Shown: piece by piece, positions 24,461 through 33,447 of the stretch
Layout: each line of letters begins with the position of its first letter
How positions within the stretch are numbered: the stretch's first letter is position 1
Source of the DNA: an uncultured Bacteroidales bacterium
Lineage (GTDB): Bacteria; Bacteroidota; Bacteroidia; Bacteroidales; P3
Assembly (NCBI GenBank): GCA_905233895.1
Contig: CAJOFL010000001.1
Location: 35,378-99,377, forward strand
Direction: 5' to 3'
Length of the DNA: 64,000 nucleotides
The notes under the pieces: model-generated
Seen by the model: the letters and a program-made list of their open reading frames with translations, nothing else
Database searches by the model: none
What the model was told of the DNA's origin: nothing
Program-made: the position numbers and the translations under genes

Positions 24461-26542
24461 ATGAAACTAACAAATATTTTGCGTTGTAAAAAAAATATAC
24501 CAAAGGTTTATGTCCTGATGAGACTTTATTGCCCGGATGTGTTTCAGAGTGACGATTTTCTGGATGGCTTGAAAGGCGCGTTAATGTCGGTCAAAAGAAA
24601 CAGGGATAGGTACAGGGGCGATCTGGTGCTACTGATAAATGACGATACAAGTCATAAGCAATTTGATGCATACATGAATTATGCCAAGGACAGGAACGCA
24701 ATGTTGATAAACCTGATTGGCGAGGAAGGAAAGTGTTGGATACAGACTAATAGCCCTGGGGGAGAGGGGTCCGCTTGTGCGATGCTTAGACTCCGCAGGC
24801 TGTTCGTGTCATTGTCTGCTGACGACAATGACATAGCAATAACTCTTGACCAGGATGACCGCTTGCGAAATGGTGCGGTCCGTAATATCGCACGGCGCAT
24901 AAAACCACAGGGCATAGTTGTTACTTCATTCGTTGAGAAGGGAGATGTGGGTCTGGATATTCTTGGAGACAAGGGCAAGTCTCATCGCCGATTGGTGCGC
25001 CATCTTGTATGCCCCAAATATGCACGTTGTCTCATGAAGGGAAAGACTAAAAAGAGCATTGCGGACTTGGATAGTATTGGATGGACGAAGTCTTATACGA
25101 GGTATGTTATGAGGCAATACCTTGATGATATTGATTTGGCAATGGCAAATCGAGGAGGTGCTGAGGCCTTTTTCACAACGAATAAGGCTTACGAAGATTT
25201 TCTGGATTTTTATGTATTGTTGCTAAAGGATATAAAAATAGATGTAGTGTGGAGCAGAACGCATGTATATTTCAAAAATAAGAAATCCATAACCGCCCAA
25301 CCGACTGTGGATGATTTCAGATATTACCGTACGGCAATGCTTGTTGCGTTGGTTGACTTATGCAAAACATGTAAGAGTTCCCTACGCGATGACTATATGC
25401 CTTTGCTGCAGCGTTTTGTTACCACGAAAGCTAGTAAGATTGAAGGCATTCTGGACGACTACAAAAAAAAGAATTTGTATCCAGAATTGACTACAAAAAT
25501 CTATAGGCGTTTCTTTGTTAATAACCTATGTCGGCTCGCAATGGGCGGTCCAATGGAGGAAAAGGAACGTTTTATTTTTGAAAGTAGCAGATGCAGTGAC
25601 AGCAGAAGTAATTTCTATGAGTTAATAGAATGTGGCGAATGTCAACGCAATGAAGATTCTATGGCGGCAGAGATGCAGGTGGTATGTGGAAAGTTGGAAT
25701 GCAGAGAAAAAGAGGACGCTGACAAAGTAATATTGAAGTTGATGGGCAGTTACGACATACCTCGGCAAGTGCAACACAAAAATATCAACCGATGGATTGT
25801 CCGTACGTGGATATTCCTTGGCCTCTTCCTTTTGTGTGTGTCGCTTTTGCTACTATTAAAAGTACATAATATACCTGATTTTGTAGAGAACTATTCAGTT
25901 ATTATTACAGGATTGTTCACAGTTTTTACGGCAGTCTTTACTTTTCTGTACACAGAAAGGAGTAAACTTGCTTTGTTGATGGATAACGAGATCGCGACCG
26001 TTAAACTGTATTATTCAGAGTTCCTTGACTTTATAAGGCATCTCGAGGCCAATATTAAAGTGATGCTCCAAATTAGGGATGATTTGTCAAATGGGAAGAG
26101 TAAAGTAGAGGATATTCATCTGGGTAATCTTAAATGGCCTGAAACATCGTCGCTGTTTTCACAAGAAATTGCAAAACTCATAGATCGTAACAGGGTAGAT
26201 GATTTTGCGCGTCTGATGGTTAATATGCGTAATGTTAACAATAGTGCAGTATGGTTACGACGCAAGGCAATGGCAGGAGGGAATTTGCGCGCATCGCTGG
26301 ACTGGGAAATTATGAGGCATATTGGCTATTTGGTCAATCTCTATTATATGAGAGATAACGATTTCCAATTTGCAGAACAGTTTCAGCTGGAGAATTATAT
26401 CAATGAAAACCAGATTAAGGCAAAACTCTCGAGTTTGTTTATGTGCTATGACGACGTCCAATCCCGACTCGAAGGGGTGGACTATTTTCTGAATAGGTAC
26501 TACAATGACCGCAGGATAAGGCGGGATGTCCTTGTGGATTAA
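24461..26542 (+). CDS. Glycosyltransferase A-like domain fused to a two-TM module and a cytosolic helical domain; unrecognised family
   Basis: This 693-residue protein has an unusual layout. Residues 1-290 look like a GT-A glycosyltransferase: an early strand VYVLMRLYCPD, LVLLINDDTS, and a candidate DxD site ITLDQDD near residue 130, with SIGWTKSY and KAYEDFLDF further on. Residues 290-440 are helical with several Cys. Two membrane helices follow (about 447-467 and 478-496), then about 195 residues with a coiled-coil feel (EIATVKLYYSEFLDFIRHLE). The base composition is lower in GC than the neighbours, which suggests transfer. It is flanked by the polymer genes and ends overlapping kdsC on the other strand. 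Function unknown beyond probable sugar transfer. Confidence 0.6.
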   Translation: MKLTNILRCKKNIPKVYVLMRLYCPDVFQSDDFLDGLKGALMSVKRNRDRYRGDLVLLINDDTSHKQFDAYMNYAKDRNAMLINLIGEEGKCWIQTNSPGGEGSACAMLRLRRLFVSLSADDNDIAITLDQDDRLRNGAVRNIARRIKPQGIVVTSFVEKGDVGLDILGDKGKSHRRLVRHLVCPKYARCLMKGKTKKSIADLDSIGWTKSYTRYVMRQYLDDIDLAMANRGGAEAFFTTNKAYEDFLDFYVLLLKDIKIDVVWSRTHVYFKNKKSITAQPTVDDFRYYRTAMLVALVDLCKTCKSSLRDDYMPLLQRFVTTKASKIEGILDDYKKKNLYPELTTKIYRRFFVNNLCRLAMGGPMEEKERFIFESSRCSDSRSNFYELIECGECQRNEDSMAAEMQVVCGKLECREKEDADKVILKLMGSYDIPRQVQHKNINRWIVRTWIFLGLFLLCVSLLLLLKVHNIPDFVENYSVIITGLFTVFTAVFTFLYTERSKLALLMDNEIATVKLYYSEFLDFIRHLEANIKVMLQIRDDLSNGKSKVEDIHLGNLKWPETSSLFSQEIAKLIDRNRVDDFARLMVNMRNVNNSAVWLRRKAMAGGNLRASLDWEIMRHIGYLVNLYYMRDNDFQFAEQFQLENYINENQIKAKLSSLFMCYDDVQSRLEGVDYFLNRYYNDRRIRRDVLVD

Positions 26543-27018
26543 TCCTTACGTTCCAGTATAAACTCAATAAAGTCGCGGACGGCACCGTCACCACCGCGAT
26601 GGGGGGCGACAAAATCGGCGATATCGATAACCTGACGGCAGGAGTCGGCAGGACAGCCGACTAAGCCGCATTCACGCATGCATACAATATCGAGGATGTC
26701 GTCGCCGATATAGGCTACGTTTTCACGTGTACATCCATATTTCTGCATCAAGTTATGCAGTGTGTCAAGTTTGTCATGCTTACCTTGGTGAACTTCATCT
26801 ATGTGCAGCTCTGCGGCACGATTGGCGACGATGTCAGAGGTTCGCCCAGTGATGATTGCAGAAACAATGCCTGCGGCTGGCAGCATCTCGTTGATGGCGT
26901 AGCCGTCTTTGATGTTGAACGACTTGAATACTTCTCCTTTACAACCCATATTGATTTTGCCGTCGGTCAGAGTTCCGTCGACATCCATCACTAATAACTT
27001 AATCTTCCCGTTATTCAT
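26539..27018 (-). CDS. kdsC: 3-deoxy-D-manno-octulosonate 8-phosphate phosphatase KdsC (HAD, C0 type)
   Basis: The 159 residues match the small HAD phosphatases without a cap. The nucleophile motif is DVDGTLTDG (Asp12, Asp14), followed by SAIITGRTS, a conserved Lys (KHDK), and GDDILDIVCM as motif IV. KdsC converts Kdo-8-phosphate to Kdo; close relatives act on other nonulosonate phosphates. The start overlaps the rpe stop in an ATGA, and kdsA lies in the same operon, which supports the Kdo assignment. It is the last gene of the operon. Confidence 0.9.
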   Translation of the reverse strand: MNNGKIKLLVMDVDGTLTDGKINMGCKGEVFKSFNIKDGYAINEMLPAAGIVSAIITGRTSDIVANRAAELHIDEVHQGKHDKLDTLHNLMQKYGCTRENVAYIGDDILDIVCMRECGLVGCPADSCRQVIDIADFVAPHRGGDGAVRDFIEFILERKD

Positions 27019-27668
27019 TTGCCACAGTTCTTTTTTATTACATCAATGACCTCTTTGTATGGCTTGTTGAGTCCGAATAATGCTGCGGTACCTAGGACGA
27101 AACCATCCACTCCATCGGCACTCCATTTGCGCATACGTTCTAGTGAACATGCACCGTCGACAATTACTTCAAGTTTGAAACGTTCTTTTAGGTCCAGCAA
27201 TCGTAGTAGTTTTTGGTCGACATAGGAAAGGTATACCTGTCCGGCATGACCAGGGTTTACGCCCATGACAAGAACATTATTGACGATATAGAGAAGCTCA
27301 CGAACGCTTTCGATGGATGTGCCGGGATTAAGCACGATACCTGGTTTTTTGCCAGCTTCCATAATTTTCTGAATGACCATTGTCGGGTGCCTGTCGGCGT
27401 CGGGATGGAAATAGATGATGTCAACACCAGCTGATGCAAAGAGGTCAATGTATCGGCTGGGATTCAATATCATAAGATGAAGCTCGGTTTCGAGACGTGT
27501 GTTGTTACACACAGCTTTCACGTCGCCGAGACCCATGGCAAAATTGGAGACATATTGGCCGTCCATTACATCAAGGTGTAACCGATTGGCACCGGCATGC
27601 TCTAGATCGGCAATGGTCTGCCTAAGGTTGCTCGGTTCTAAACACATCAGCGAAGGCGAGTAAATCAT
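27015..27668 (-). CDS. rpe: Ribulose-phosphate 3-epimerase family protein
   Basis: A 217-residue TIM-barrel epimerase with the metal and catalytic landmarks LHLDVMDG, ELHLMILNP, VNPGHAGQ and VDGACS. The family interconverts ribulose 5-phosphate and xylulose 5-phosphate; some members act on allulose 6-phosphate. Within this operon its likely job is to feed ribulose 5-phosphate to the ribitol-phosphate branch or, through an isomerase not seen here, to arabinose 5-phosphate for Kdo. That role is inference. The VNPGFGGQ motif is here VNPGHAGQ, a small deviation. Confidence 0.88.
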   Translation of the reverse strand: MIYSPSLMCLEPSNLRQTIADLEHAGANRLHLDVMDGQYVSNFAMGLGDVKAVCNNTRLETELHLMILNPSRYIDLFASAGVDIIYFHPDADRHPTMVIQKIMEAGKKPGIVLNPGTSIESVRELLYIVNNVLVMGVNPGHAGQVYLSYVDQKLLRLLDLKERFKLEVIVDGACSLERMRKWSADGVDGFVLGTAALFGLNKPYKEVIDVIKKNCGK

Positions 27669-27689
27669 TTGTTAGATTGGTTTAATGGG

Positions 27690-28592
27690 TTAATGGTTGA
27701 TATTCGGACGTGCAACGAATGCAAGTTCTACATTGTTAGTTTGTACGGTTTCGCTAGGCCAGAGCATAACGGTAGAACCGGGCTTTACATTAAAGCCGTC
27801 GGCCTGCATCCGACCAGAGATAAATGTAAAGCATTCCATGGTGGCACTCTCGTTTGTGTACTGGTATTGTTTTTTTATAAGTCGTGTTGCGTATGTGGCC
27901 TCTGCAATTTCGCCATCTTCAGGGTATTGACATGTTCTTGACTTTAGTTTCGGATGCAGAGCAATGGAGGCTTGCTCAATATGTAACTCTCTCGGATTGC
28001 CATGCTCATCGCGACGGTCATAGTCATAGAACCGGTAGGTTTGGTCAGATCCTTCTTCAATTTCATATACGAGACTACCTGCAGTGATGGCATGTAGTGT
28101 GCCAGGCTCAACAAAAACGTAGTCACCGGCGTTGACAGGAAGAGTGTCTGCCATTTCCATAAATCGCTTTCCGGCAATCATAGCCAGAACTTCGTCTTCG
28201 TTACGGCATGTGCAACCGTTTATGATGGAGCCCGAGTCAGGTGTTTCAATGAAATACCACGACTCGCGTTTCCCTCTAGTGCCTGAGTGGATACTATCAG
28301 CCATGTTATCGTCTGGGTGTACCTGAATGCTTAAGTTTTGGTCGGCCTCCGTGAGTGCCAAAGTGAGTGGGAAGTATTTGTATTTGCTTAATCTTATGTC
28401 ATCACGGAATAAAGGGAACACTTCATTGAGACATCGCCCTGCCCATTGTCCGTTAAGTATTTCGTTGGAGATTCCATCACGGCAATAGAGAGAATAAAGA
28501 TGTCCTATGGTGCTCCCGACTACACCTGTGTATCGTTCAATCTTTGGGCCTCCCCAAATAGTGTCATGGCGTATGGTATTCAGCAGCAACAT
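27690..28592 (-). CDS. manA: Mannose-6-phosphate isomerase, class I
   Basis: The 300-residue cupin enzyme interconverts mannose 6-phosphate and fructose 6-phosphate. The zinc site is visible as QVHPDD near residue 97 and in the HAI motif VEPGTLHAITAG near 160, and the active-site region YEIEEGSDQTYRFYDYDR is conserved. It overlaps the upstream kdsA gene by 13 bp and is followed by rpe after 21 bp. In this operon it would supply mannose precursors for the surface polymer. Confidence 0.92.
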   Translation of the reverse strand: MLLLNTIRHDTIWGGPKIERYTGVVGSTIGHLYSLYCRDGISNEILNGQWAGRCLNEVFPLFRDDIRLSKYKYFPLTLALTEADQNLSIQVHPDDNMADSIHSGTRGKRESWYFIETPDSGSIINGCTCRNEDEVLAMIAGKRFMEMADTLPVNAGDYVFVEPGTLHAITAGSLVYEIEEGSDQTYRFYDYDRRDEHGNPRELHIEQASIALHPKLKSRTCQYPEDGEIAEATYATRLIKKQYQYTNESATMECFTFISGRMQADGFNVKPGSTVMLWPSETVQTNNVELAFVARPNINH

Positions 28593-29377
28593 ATTTCACG
28601 GATTTTCATTAATTGGTCCAAAAGAGGAGGTAACTCTTCTAAGCGTAGCATGCAACTTCCGTCGCATAGTGCTTGCTCTGGAGCATTGTGGACCTCCATA
28701 AAGAGTCCGGAAAGTACACCGGTCGCCATTGCCGCTTTTGCCAAATAAGGTACGTATTCGCTTTTCCCACTATTCCCATAATTGAACCCTCCACCACTGA
28801 TTTGTACACTATGTGTTGCATCAAAGATTACAGGATAACCATATTTGCTCATACGCACTAAGCCAGTCATATCGACAACAAGATTATTGTATCCAAAGCA
28901 ATTGCCACGTTCGCAAAGCATGAAATTCCGATTGCCATAGTATTCCATCTTCCCAACCATGTTTTTCATTTCTTCTGGACTGGAAAACTGAGGTTTCTTG
29001 ATGTTGACCATTTTGCCTGTGGCAGCAGCTGCCTGCAACATGTCAGTCTGGCGACTTAGGAATGCCGGAATCTGCAGCATGTCGACCACTTCAGCAACAG
29101 GTGCTGCTTGCCAGGACTCGTGAATGTCGGTCACTATTTTGACGTTGAGTTCGTTTTTTGCACGCTGTAATATACGCAAGCCTTCTTCTAGCCCAGGACC
29201 TCGGTAGTTGGTGGCTTTTGTGCGATTGGCTTTGTCCCACGATGCCTTGAAGTAAAAATCAAGTTCGGTGTAATTTGAAACTATTTTCTTAAGAGAAGAT
29301 GCCATGTACATGACATTGTCCTCTGATTCAATGGCACAGGGGCCTGCAATAAATATGAATTTTTTGTTTGGTGTCAT
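28580..29377 (-). CDS. kdsA: 3-deoxy-8-phosphooctulonate synthase, probably metal-dependent type
   Basis: The start is MTPNKKFIFIAGP; the longer frame runs into the upstream gene. KdsA condenses arabinose 5-phosphate with PEP to Kdo-8-phosphate. The 265 residues include FKASWDKANRT, YRGPGLEEG, LSRQTDM, NIKKPQF and FDATHSVQ. The motif AGPCAIES has Cys where the E. coli enzyme has Asn. The other metal ligands (His in FDATHS, Glu in FMEVH, Asp in LCDG) are also present, so this looks like the metallo class known from Aquifex. The start overlaps the NeuA-like stop by 4 bp. Confidence 0.93.
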   Translation of the reverse strand: MTPNKKFIFIAGPCAIESEDNVMYMASSLKKIVSNYTELDFYFKASWDKANRTKATNYRGPGLEEGLRILQRAKNELNVKIVTDIHESWQAAPVAEVVDMLQIPAFLSRQTDMLQAAAATGKMVNIKKPQFSSPEEMKNMVGKMEYYGNRNFMLCERGNCFGYNNLVVDMTGLVRMSKYGYPVIFDATHSVQISGGGFNYGNSGKSEYVPYLAKAAMATGVLSGLFMEVHNAPEQALCDGSCMLRLEELPPLLDQLMKIREICCC

Positions 29378-30018
29378 TGTTCGTGAGCTATCATTTGTGC
29401 AAATTGGTAGTCTTCGGGTGTGTCGATATCGACGGCCTCGCGTAAACTTACTTCCACAAAACAGGGGTTTGTTCCCGTTCGTCTGTGGTGTTGCAGCCAT
29501 ACTTCACGGCGGAAGGCGTAAAAACCGCAAGTCTCGATATAGAGTGGTGCCAACTCTTGGGTTCGTGGCACACGCGAAGTGCTGAAATTCAGTGGGCGGT
29601 TGTTGTACCAAGCGAATGTCTGCATTCGACGTACTGAGAGAGAGGAATCGTACCCCTCTTCGGCAATGGCCTTAATGCCTTGGTCAATTGCGTCAGCAGA
29701 AATAAATGGAGCAGTGGCTAGTGCTGCGACGTATATGTCGGCATTAACCTCGGAAAAGAATGAATCGTAGACCTCGTGCATGGTCACTTCGTCGCCGTCA
29801 AGGTTTTTGCTTCGCTGACGGAATATTAGACGTGGCGAAGGTGGAACGTAGTTCATTATCTTTTCGTCACTGCAAAATATATAAATTTCATCCACTCGGT
29901 GGCAATTAAGAAGGGTCTGGCAGATTCGCCATGCCAACGGATGACCATTAAATGGCAAGATGTTCTTGCCAGGCAGCCGTGTGCTGTTCATTCGTATTGT
30001 TACAAATGCTGCTACCAT
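29374..30018 (-). CDS. CMP-sugar synthetase family protein (NeuA/KdsB-like)
   Basis: The 214 residues belong to the CTP_transf_3 family, which activates acid sugars with CTP. The N-terminal CTP loop reads RMNSTRLPGKN; then come ALATAPFISAD, ETCGFYAFRREVW and the C-terminal VDIDTPEDYQFA, which is the NeuA-style ending. Standard KdsB is about 250 residues with a different C-terminus, so the substrate may be Kdo or a Kdo-like nonulosonate. Its position directly before kdsA and near kdsC makes Kdo the first guess. One bp separates it from the upstream cytidylyltransferase. Confidence 0.82.
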   Translation of the reverse strand: MVAAFVTIRMNSTRLPGKNILPFNGHPLAWRICQTLLNCHRVDEIYIFCSDEKIMNYVPPSPRLIFRQRSKNLDGDEVTMHEVYDSFFSEVNADIYVAALATAPFISADAIDQGIKAIAEEGYDSSLSVRRMQTFAWYNNRPLNFSTSRVPRTQELAPLYIETCGFYAFRREVWLQHHRRTGTNPCFVEVSLREAVDIDTPEDYQFAQMIAHEQ

Positions 30019-30019
30019 T

Positions 30020-30760
30020 TCAAAGGAAATATTCTATCCGTTTTAGATCGTTAGATGTGGTTATCTTCAAATTGCGGTCGTCACCTTCGACAACTACGAT
30101 TTTCGTGCATGGCATATATCTGCGGATAACGGAGCAGTCGTCAGTGACGGTGAATTGTGGATCCTGTAATGCTCGTTGGTAAGCGTCGCGGATAAGAGGT
30201 AGTCGGAATGCTTGAGGAGTCTGAGCTTGCCACATAATGCGTCGTTCTGGGATGCGCGCCACAATGTTGTCTCCATTATTATCACTCATGTCAGGGTGTA
30301 CTTCCCAAATGGTATCGGTGCTGGGAATAGCTACACCAACGGCTTCGCTATGCTGCAAAGCTGCAATAACGCGGTCTATTATTACGGTTGAAACCAGTGG
30401 ACGTGCGGCATCGTGAAACAGAATATTGGTGTTGTCTGGGCGGTTGATAAAGGCCATGATGGCATTTAATGTGGACAAGTATCGTTCAGAGCCACCGTCA
30501 ATAATATGGTTGAGTTTTTGCCAACGACGTTGGTTGGCAATCTCTTCCATAATGTTTCGCCACATTGGATTAACTACTATAGCGACTTCATCAATAGCAG
30601 GATGTTGATTGAATGTGTCAATGGAATGTTCGATAACGGTGCGTCCGGACAGCGGCAGGAACTGCTTCGGCAAAACTGTTCGTGCATCTGTTGGGGTGAC
30701 GGCTTTGTCATGCATACGAGAGCCGCTTCCCCCAGCTAGTATTACCGCTATATTGCTCAT
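30020..30760 (-). CDS. IspD/TarI-like polyol-phosphate cytidylyltransferase, copy B
   Basis: The 246 residues have the loop ILAGGSGSRM (7-16), PKQFLPLSG, HDAARPLVS, the TarI-like PERRIMWQAQTPQAF and the end NLKITTSNDLKRIEYF. Between GSRM and PKQF there are about ten more residues than usual (DKAVTPTDARTV), which is odd for the nucleotide loop. The family includes IspD of the MEP pathway; the TarI-style middle and the operon context favour ribitol- or glycerol-phosphate cytidylylation. It is a second, divergent copy next to copy A at 23529. Substrate not determinable here. Confidence 0.83.
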   Translation of the reverse strand: MSNIAVILAGGSGSRMHDKAVTPTDARTVLPKQFLPLSGRTVIEHSIDTFNQHPAIDEVAIVVNPMWRNIMEEIANQRRWQKLNHIIDGGSERYLSTLNAIMAFINRPDNTNILFHDAARPLVSTVIIDRVIAALQHSEAVGVAIPSTDTIWEVHPDMSDNNGDNIVARIPERRIMWQAQTPQAFRLPLIRDAYQRALQDPQFTVTDDCSVIRRYMPCTKIVVVEGDDRNLKITTSNDLKRIEYFL

Positions 30761-30764
30761 GTAG

Positions 30765-31244
30765 TTAAGCTTTCTTGTACAGTATTGAGAAAATGCCTGT
30801 CCATAGTAGGATGGTCAGTAACTGGATTGTCCATTGTGTGCTAACAAGAACAGCCGGGGCAATGATGAGCGCTTTCAGTGCGTAATAAACAACTTTTGCA
30901 GCAATCACAGATATAAGCATGGCAGGCAGTACGGCCCAGCGTCGCTTAAGCCAGTCAAATAGAGTGGCAACCGTGGCAAGTTCGGTTATCATGCAAATCA
31001 TTTTGAGTGCTGAGGGCATGCCAGTAAAGATGAATGAAACAGATGGTAGGAGAACCGCCATGAGCAGGGCGTTGCGCCCGTCTCGCACAATAAGTATGGA
31101 GGCCATGAGTAGTGCCAGCATTGGGTTAAGAACATATAGTGGCATTGCCAGTAGGTGTGATGCTGCTGGGATAAGGCATGCTATTGTAAGTATCGTTAAA
31201 TTCAATATGGCTGTGCGTGTCAGAGATTGCGTAGTTGTTGTCAT
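30765..31244 (-). CDS. Small multi-pass membrane protein, function unknown
   Basis: The 159 residues contain about five hydrophobic helices (near 14-34, 37-53, 60-76, 84-102, 106-128, 135-155) with few charges. It resembles S-component-type or ThiW-like small transporters in size and look, but no signature is clear. Operon position between the FKBP lipoprotein and the second TarI-like gene suggests a role in the same polymer pathway or an unrelated passenger. It starts MTTTTQSLTR, 4 bp before the cytidylyltransferase. Confidence 0.7.
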   Translation of the reverse strand: MTTTTQSLTRTAILNLTILTIACLIPAASHLLAMPLYVLNPMLALLMASILIVRDGRNALLMAVLLPSVSFIFTGMPSALKMICMITELATVATLFDWLKRRWAVLPAMLISVIAAKVVYYALKALIIAPAVLVSTQWTIQLLTILLWTGIFSILYKKA

Positions 31245-31286
31245 GGTTTGGATATCTTTTGGGAACGTGTTTTTCGTGTTTAAAAA

Positions 31287-31994
31287 CTAATCTGGATAAG
31301 TTTCATGTAATTCGATTTCGTAAATCATCGGGGTGTATGCCTCTACGTTGCCAGAAGTATGGTCTCCTGCAAGCATTTGATATGGGAAATAGAAGCGGTA
31401 GATACTACCGCTGTTCATGAGTTGGAAAGCGTCGATAAGACCAGGGAACATGGGCTCTCCCACCACATGTATTATGGGGTCGCGGCGTTCATATGTTTGG
31501 TCGAATGGCTTGCCATCTAGCGTGAAACTGCGGTAGTCGAATAGAATGCGTTGGGCATAATGGGCATTAGGTCCGCTACCTGATTTTACTACTTCATAGA
31601 AGAAACCAGATGGATGGCGTTTTACATTCTTGTTGGTTGCCTGCAAATTGCGAAAGAATATGTTTTGAATAGAGTCGGCGTTGTGTCGTTTTTCAGCAAT
31701 CAAGTGCTTCTGATATGCATAATTTTGTAACAAGATGTATTGCAGGCCACCTTCGTATGTTGTGTCGTCAATCGGTTGTGGTAAACCTTTGACAGTGTGC
31801 TCGAAAGCTGCAATGAGTATGTCTTTGTCGAGATTGAAGAAGGTCTCGGCAGGCATCGTGGTTGCGATGTTCTCTCCCATTATCCATGAAAGCGTGTCTT
31901 CAATATTGCGCAACTCTGGAATGTCGGTTTTGGGCTGTGTGCAAGCGGATGCGAGAACGGCCGCAGCGGCAATGATTACTAGTTTCTGTTTCAT
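31287..31994 (-). CDS. FKBP-type peptidyl-prolyl isomerase lipoprotein
   Basis: The 235-residue precursor has a lipobox LASAC at residues 14-18. The C-terminal third looks like an FKBP domain: the family's linker and strand pattern NAHYAQRILFDYRSFTLDGK and the helix-loop FPGLIDAFQLMNSGS, then PYQMLAGD. Several active-site aromatics of the FKBP12 type are altered, so catalysis is uncertain. The N-terminal half is the helical FKBP_N-like dimerisation region. It would act as a periplasmic or outer-membrane folding factor. It lies between the sugar-phosphate transferase and the small membrane protein. Confidence 0.8.
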   Translation of the reverse strand: MKQKLVIIAAAAVLASACTQPKTDIPELRNIEDTLSWIMGENIATTMPAETFFNLDKDILIAAFEHTVKGLPQPIDDTTYEGGLQYILLQNYAYQKHLIAEKRHNADSIQNIFFRNLQATNKNVKRHPSGFFYEVVKSGSGPNAHYAQRILFDYRSFTLDGKPFDQTYERRDPIIHVVGEPMFPGLIDAFQLMNSGSIYRFYFPYQMLAGDHTSGNVEAYTPMIYEIELHETYPD

Positions 31995-32017
31995 ATAGTT
32001 ATCTTAAATTTACGAAG

Positions 32018-33433
32018 TTATTTTCCACGGCCTTGGAAGATGATTATGACTGTGTACACCAGTATTTTGATGTCGGTAGTGATTGACATGTTGTCGAGAT
32101 AAAGGAGGTCGTAACGTAGACGTTCAACCATTTCATCAATAGTTGAGGCATAGCCATACTTGACTTGACCCCATGATGTTATACCGGGTTTGATGCGCTG
32201 CAGAAGTAGATATTCCGGTGCACGCTTTACAATTTGGTCAATGTAGAATTGTCGCTCAGGTCGTGGCCCCACAAGACTCATCGTGCCTTTGAGAACATTG
32301 TAGAATTGAGGTATCTCATCTAGTCGCACTTTGCGCATAAATCGTCCAAATGGGGTGATACGCGGGTCATTGTCCTTGCTTAGTGCGGGGCCGCATTCTT
32401 CAGCATCCACGTACATTGAGCGGAATTTATGCATTTTGAATGGTCGGCCATGATAACCGATGCGTTCTTGGGCGTAGAAAATTGGACCAGGAGATGTGAC
32501 CTTGACAATGATGGCGGTAACAAGGAAAATGGGGGAAAGAAGTACCAGTGCCAGTATTGATATGACTACGTCTGCAATACGTTTGACGGAGTATTGCCAC
32601 TCCTCCATCAGTCGGTTGTTAATGACAATTAGAGGGGAATGAAAAATGGAGTTGAGTTTTACTGATCCGACAATAAGGTCTCGGGCATCGGGGGTAATCT
32701 TGATGATTATGTCTCCGCAGAAATACAAGGCATGGAGTATGTCGCTGATGCTCTGTTGTTCGGCATCGTCAACGGCAATGATGGCCTCTTCAATATGGTG
32801 CTGCTCGATTATCGAGCGGATGTCATTGAGGTTGCCGAGGCACGGCATGACGCAATCAAGCTGGGGGTTCTCGGTATTGCTTATTGTGACATACCCTATG
32901 AATAGGTTCCCCGAATAAGTCTCTTGGTTCTCTAAGTCAATATATGTCTGGTAGGCTTTTATGCCACTTCCGACCAATAGGGTAGGGAATCCTATTTGGC
33001 GTGTATGTACACGGTGGGCAGTCTGTGTGGTGACGGCTACGCGCAAAACATAGGTCAGCAAGAAGTGAACTACAAGCAGAAATAGATATGAAGCGTAGTA
33101 GTTATGGTATGTGGTGATTTCGTCGTCGATAAGTAGAACGAAGAAAATGACGGTGACGCCCAAAACAGTGGCCACGGCAGTGTCGATCAGTTCCTTGACA
33201 CGGGCTTTGCGCAATACGTTGCGGTAGGAACCCTGCATGGCATAGAGGGCAAGCCAGCCAGCAGGAACAAGTGCGAGGCCAAGCCAGAAGTTGGTGTCGC
33301 AGAACACTTGTCCGGCATCATGGAAGCCCATTTGTTCCACGAACAACTTTCGGAACAAGAACAACGCAGCCCATGCCAGCATTGCTGAGAGGGTGTCAAA
33401 TACAATATATTTTGCGGTTTGTCTTTTTTTCAT
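32018..33433 (-). CDS. Polyprenyl-phosphate sugar-1-phosphate transferase (WbaP/WcaJ-like initiating enzyme)
   Basis: The 471 residues have an N-terminal set of about four membrane helices, a central nucleotide-fold region (about 155-260), and a C-terminal bacterial sugar transferase domain. The last has the reentrant helix VVISILALVLLSPIFLVTAI, KVTSPGPIFYAQERIG, FKMHKFRSMYVDAE, RKVRLDEIPQFYNVLKG and VGPRPER. These enzymes start a polymer repeat on undecaprenyl phosphate. It is the gene that most clearly marks the operon as surface-polysaccharide synthesis. It follows the lipoprotein gene by 14 bp. Confidence 0.93.
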   Translation of the reverse strand: MKKRQTAKYIVFDTLSAMLAWAALFLFRKLFVEQMGFHDAGQVFCDTNFWLGLALVPAGWLALYAMQGSYRNVLRKARVKELIDTAVATVLGVTVIFFVLLIDDEITTYHNYYASYLFLLVVHFLLTYVLRVAVTTQTAHRVHTRQIGFPTLLVGSGIKAYQTYIDLENQETYSGNLFIGYVTISNTENPQLDCVMPCLGNLNDIRSIIEQHHIEEAIIAVDDAEQQSISDILHALYFCGDIIIKITPDARDLIVGSVKLNSIFHSPLIVINNRLMEEWQYSVKRIADVVISILALVLLSPIFLVTAIIVKVTSPGPIFYAQERIGYHGRPFKMHKFRSMYVDAEECGPALSKDNDPRITPFGRFMRKVRLDEIPQFYNVLKGTMSLVGPRPERQFYIDQIVKRAPEYLLLQRIKPGITSWGQVKYGYASTIDEMVERLRYDLLYLDNMSITTDIKILVYTVIIIFQGRGK

Positions 33434-33447
33434 TGTTGAGAGTAGTG

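Noticed and set aside
30020..30760. Assignment as the housekeeping MEP-pathway IspD
   Set aside because: The middle segment and operon context fit a polyol cytidylyltransferase better; a genome search for a third homologue would settle it.
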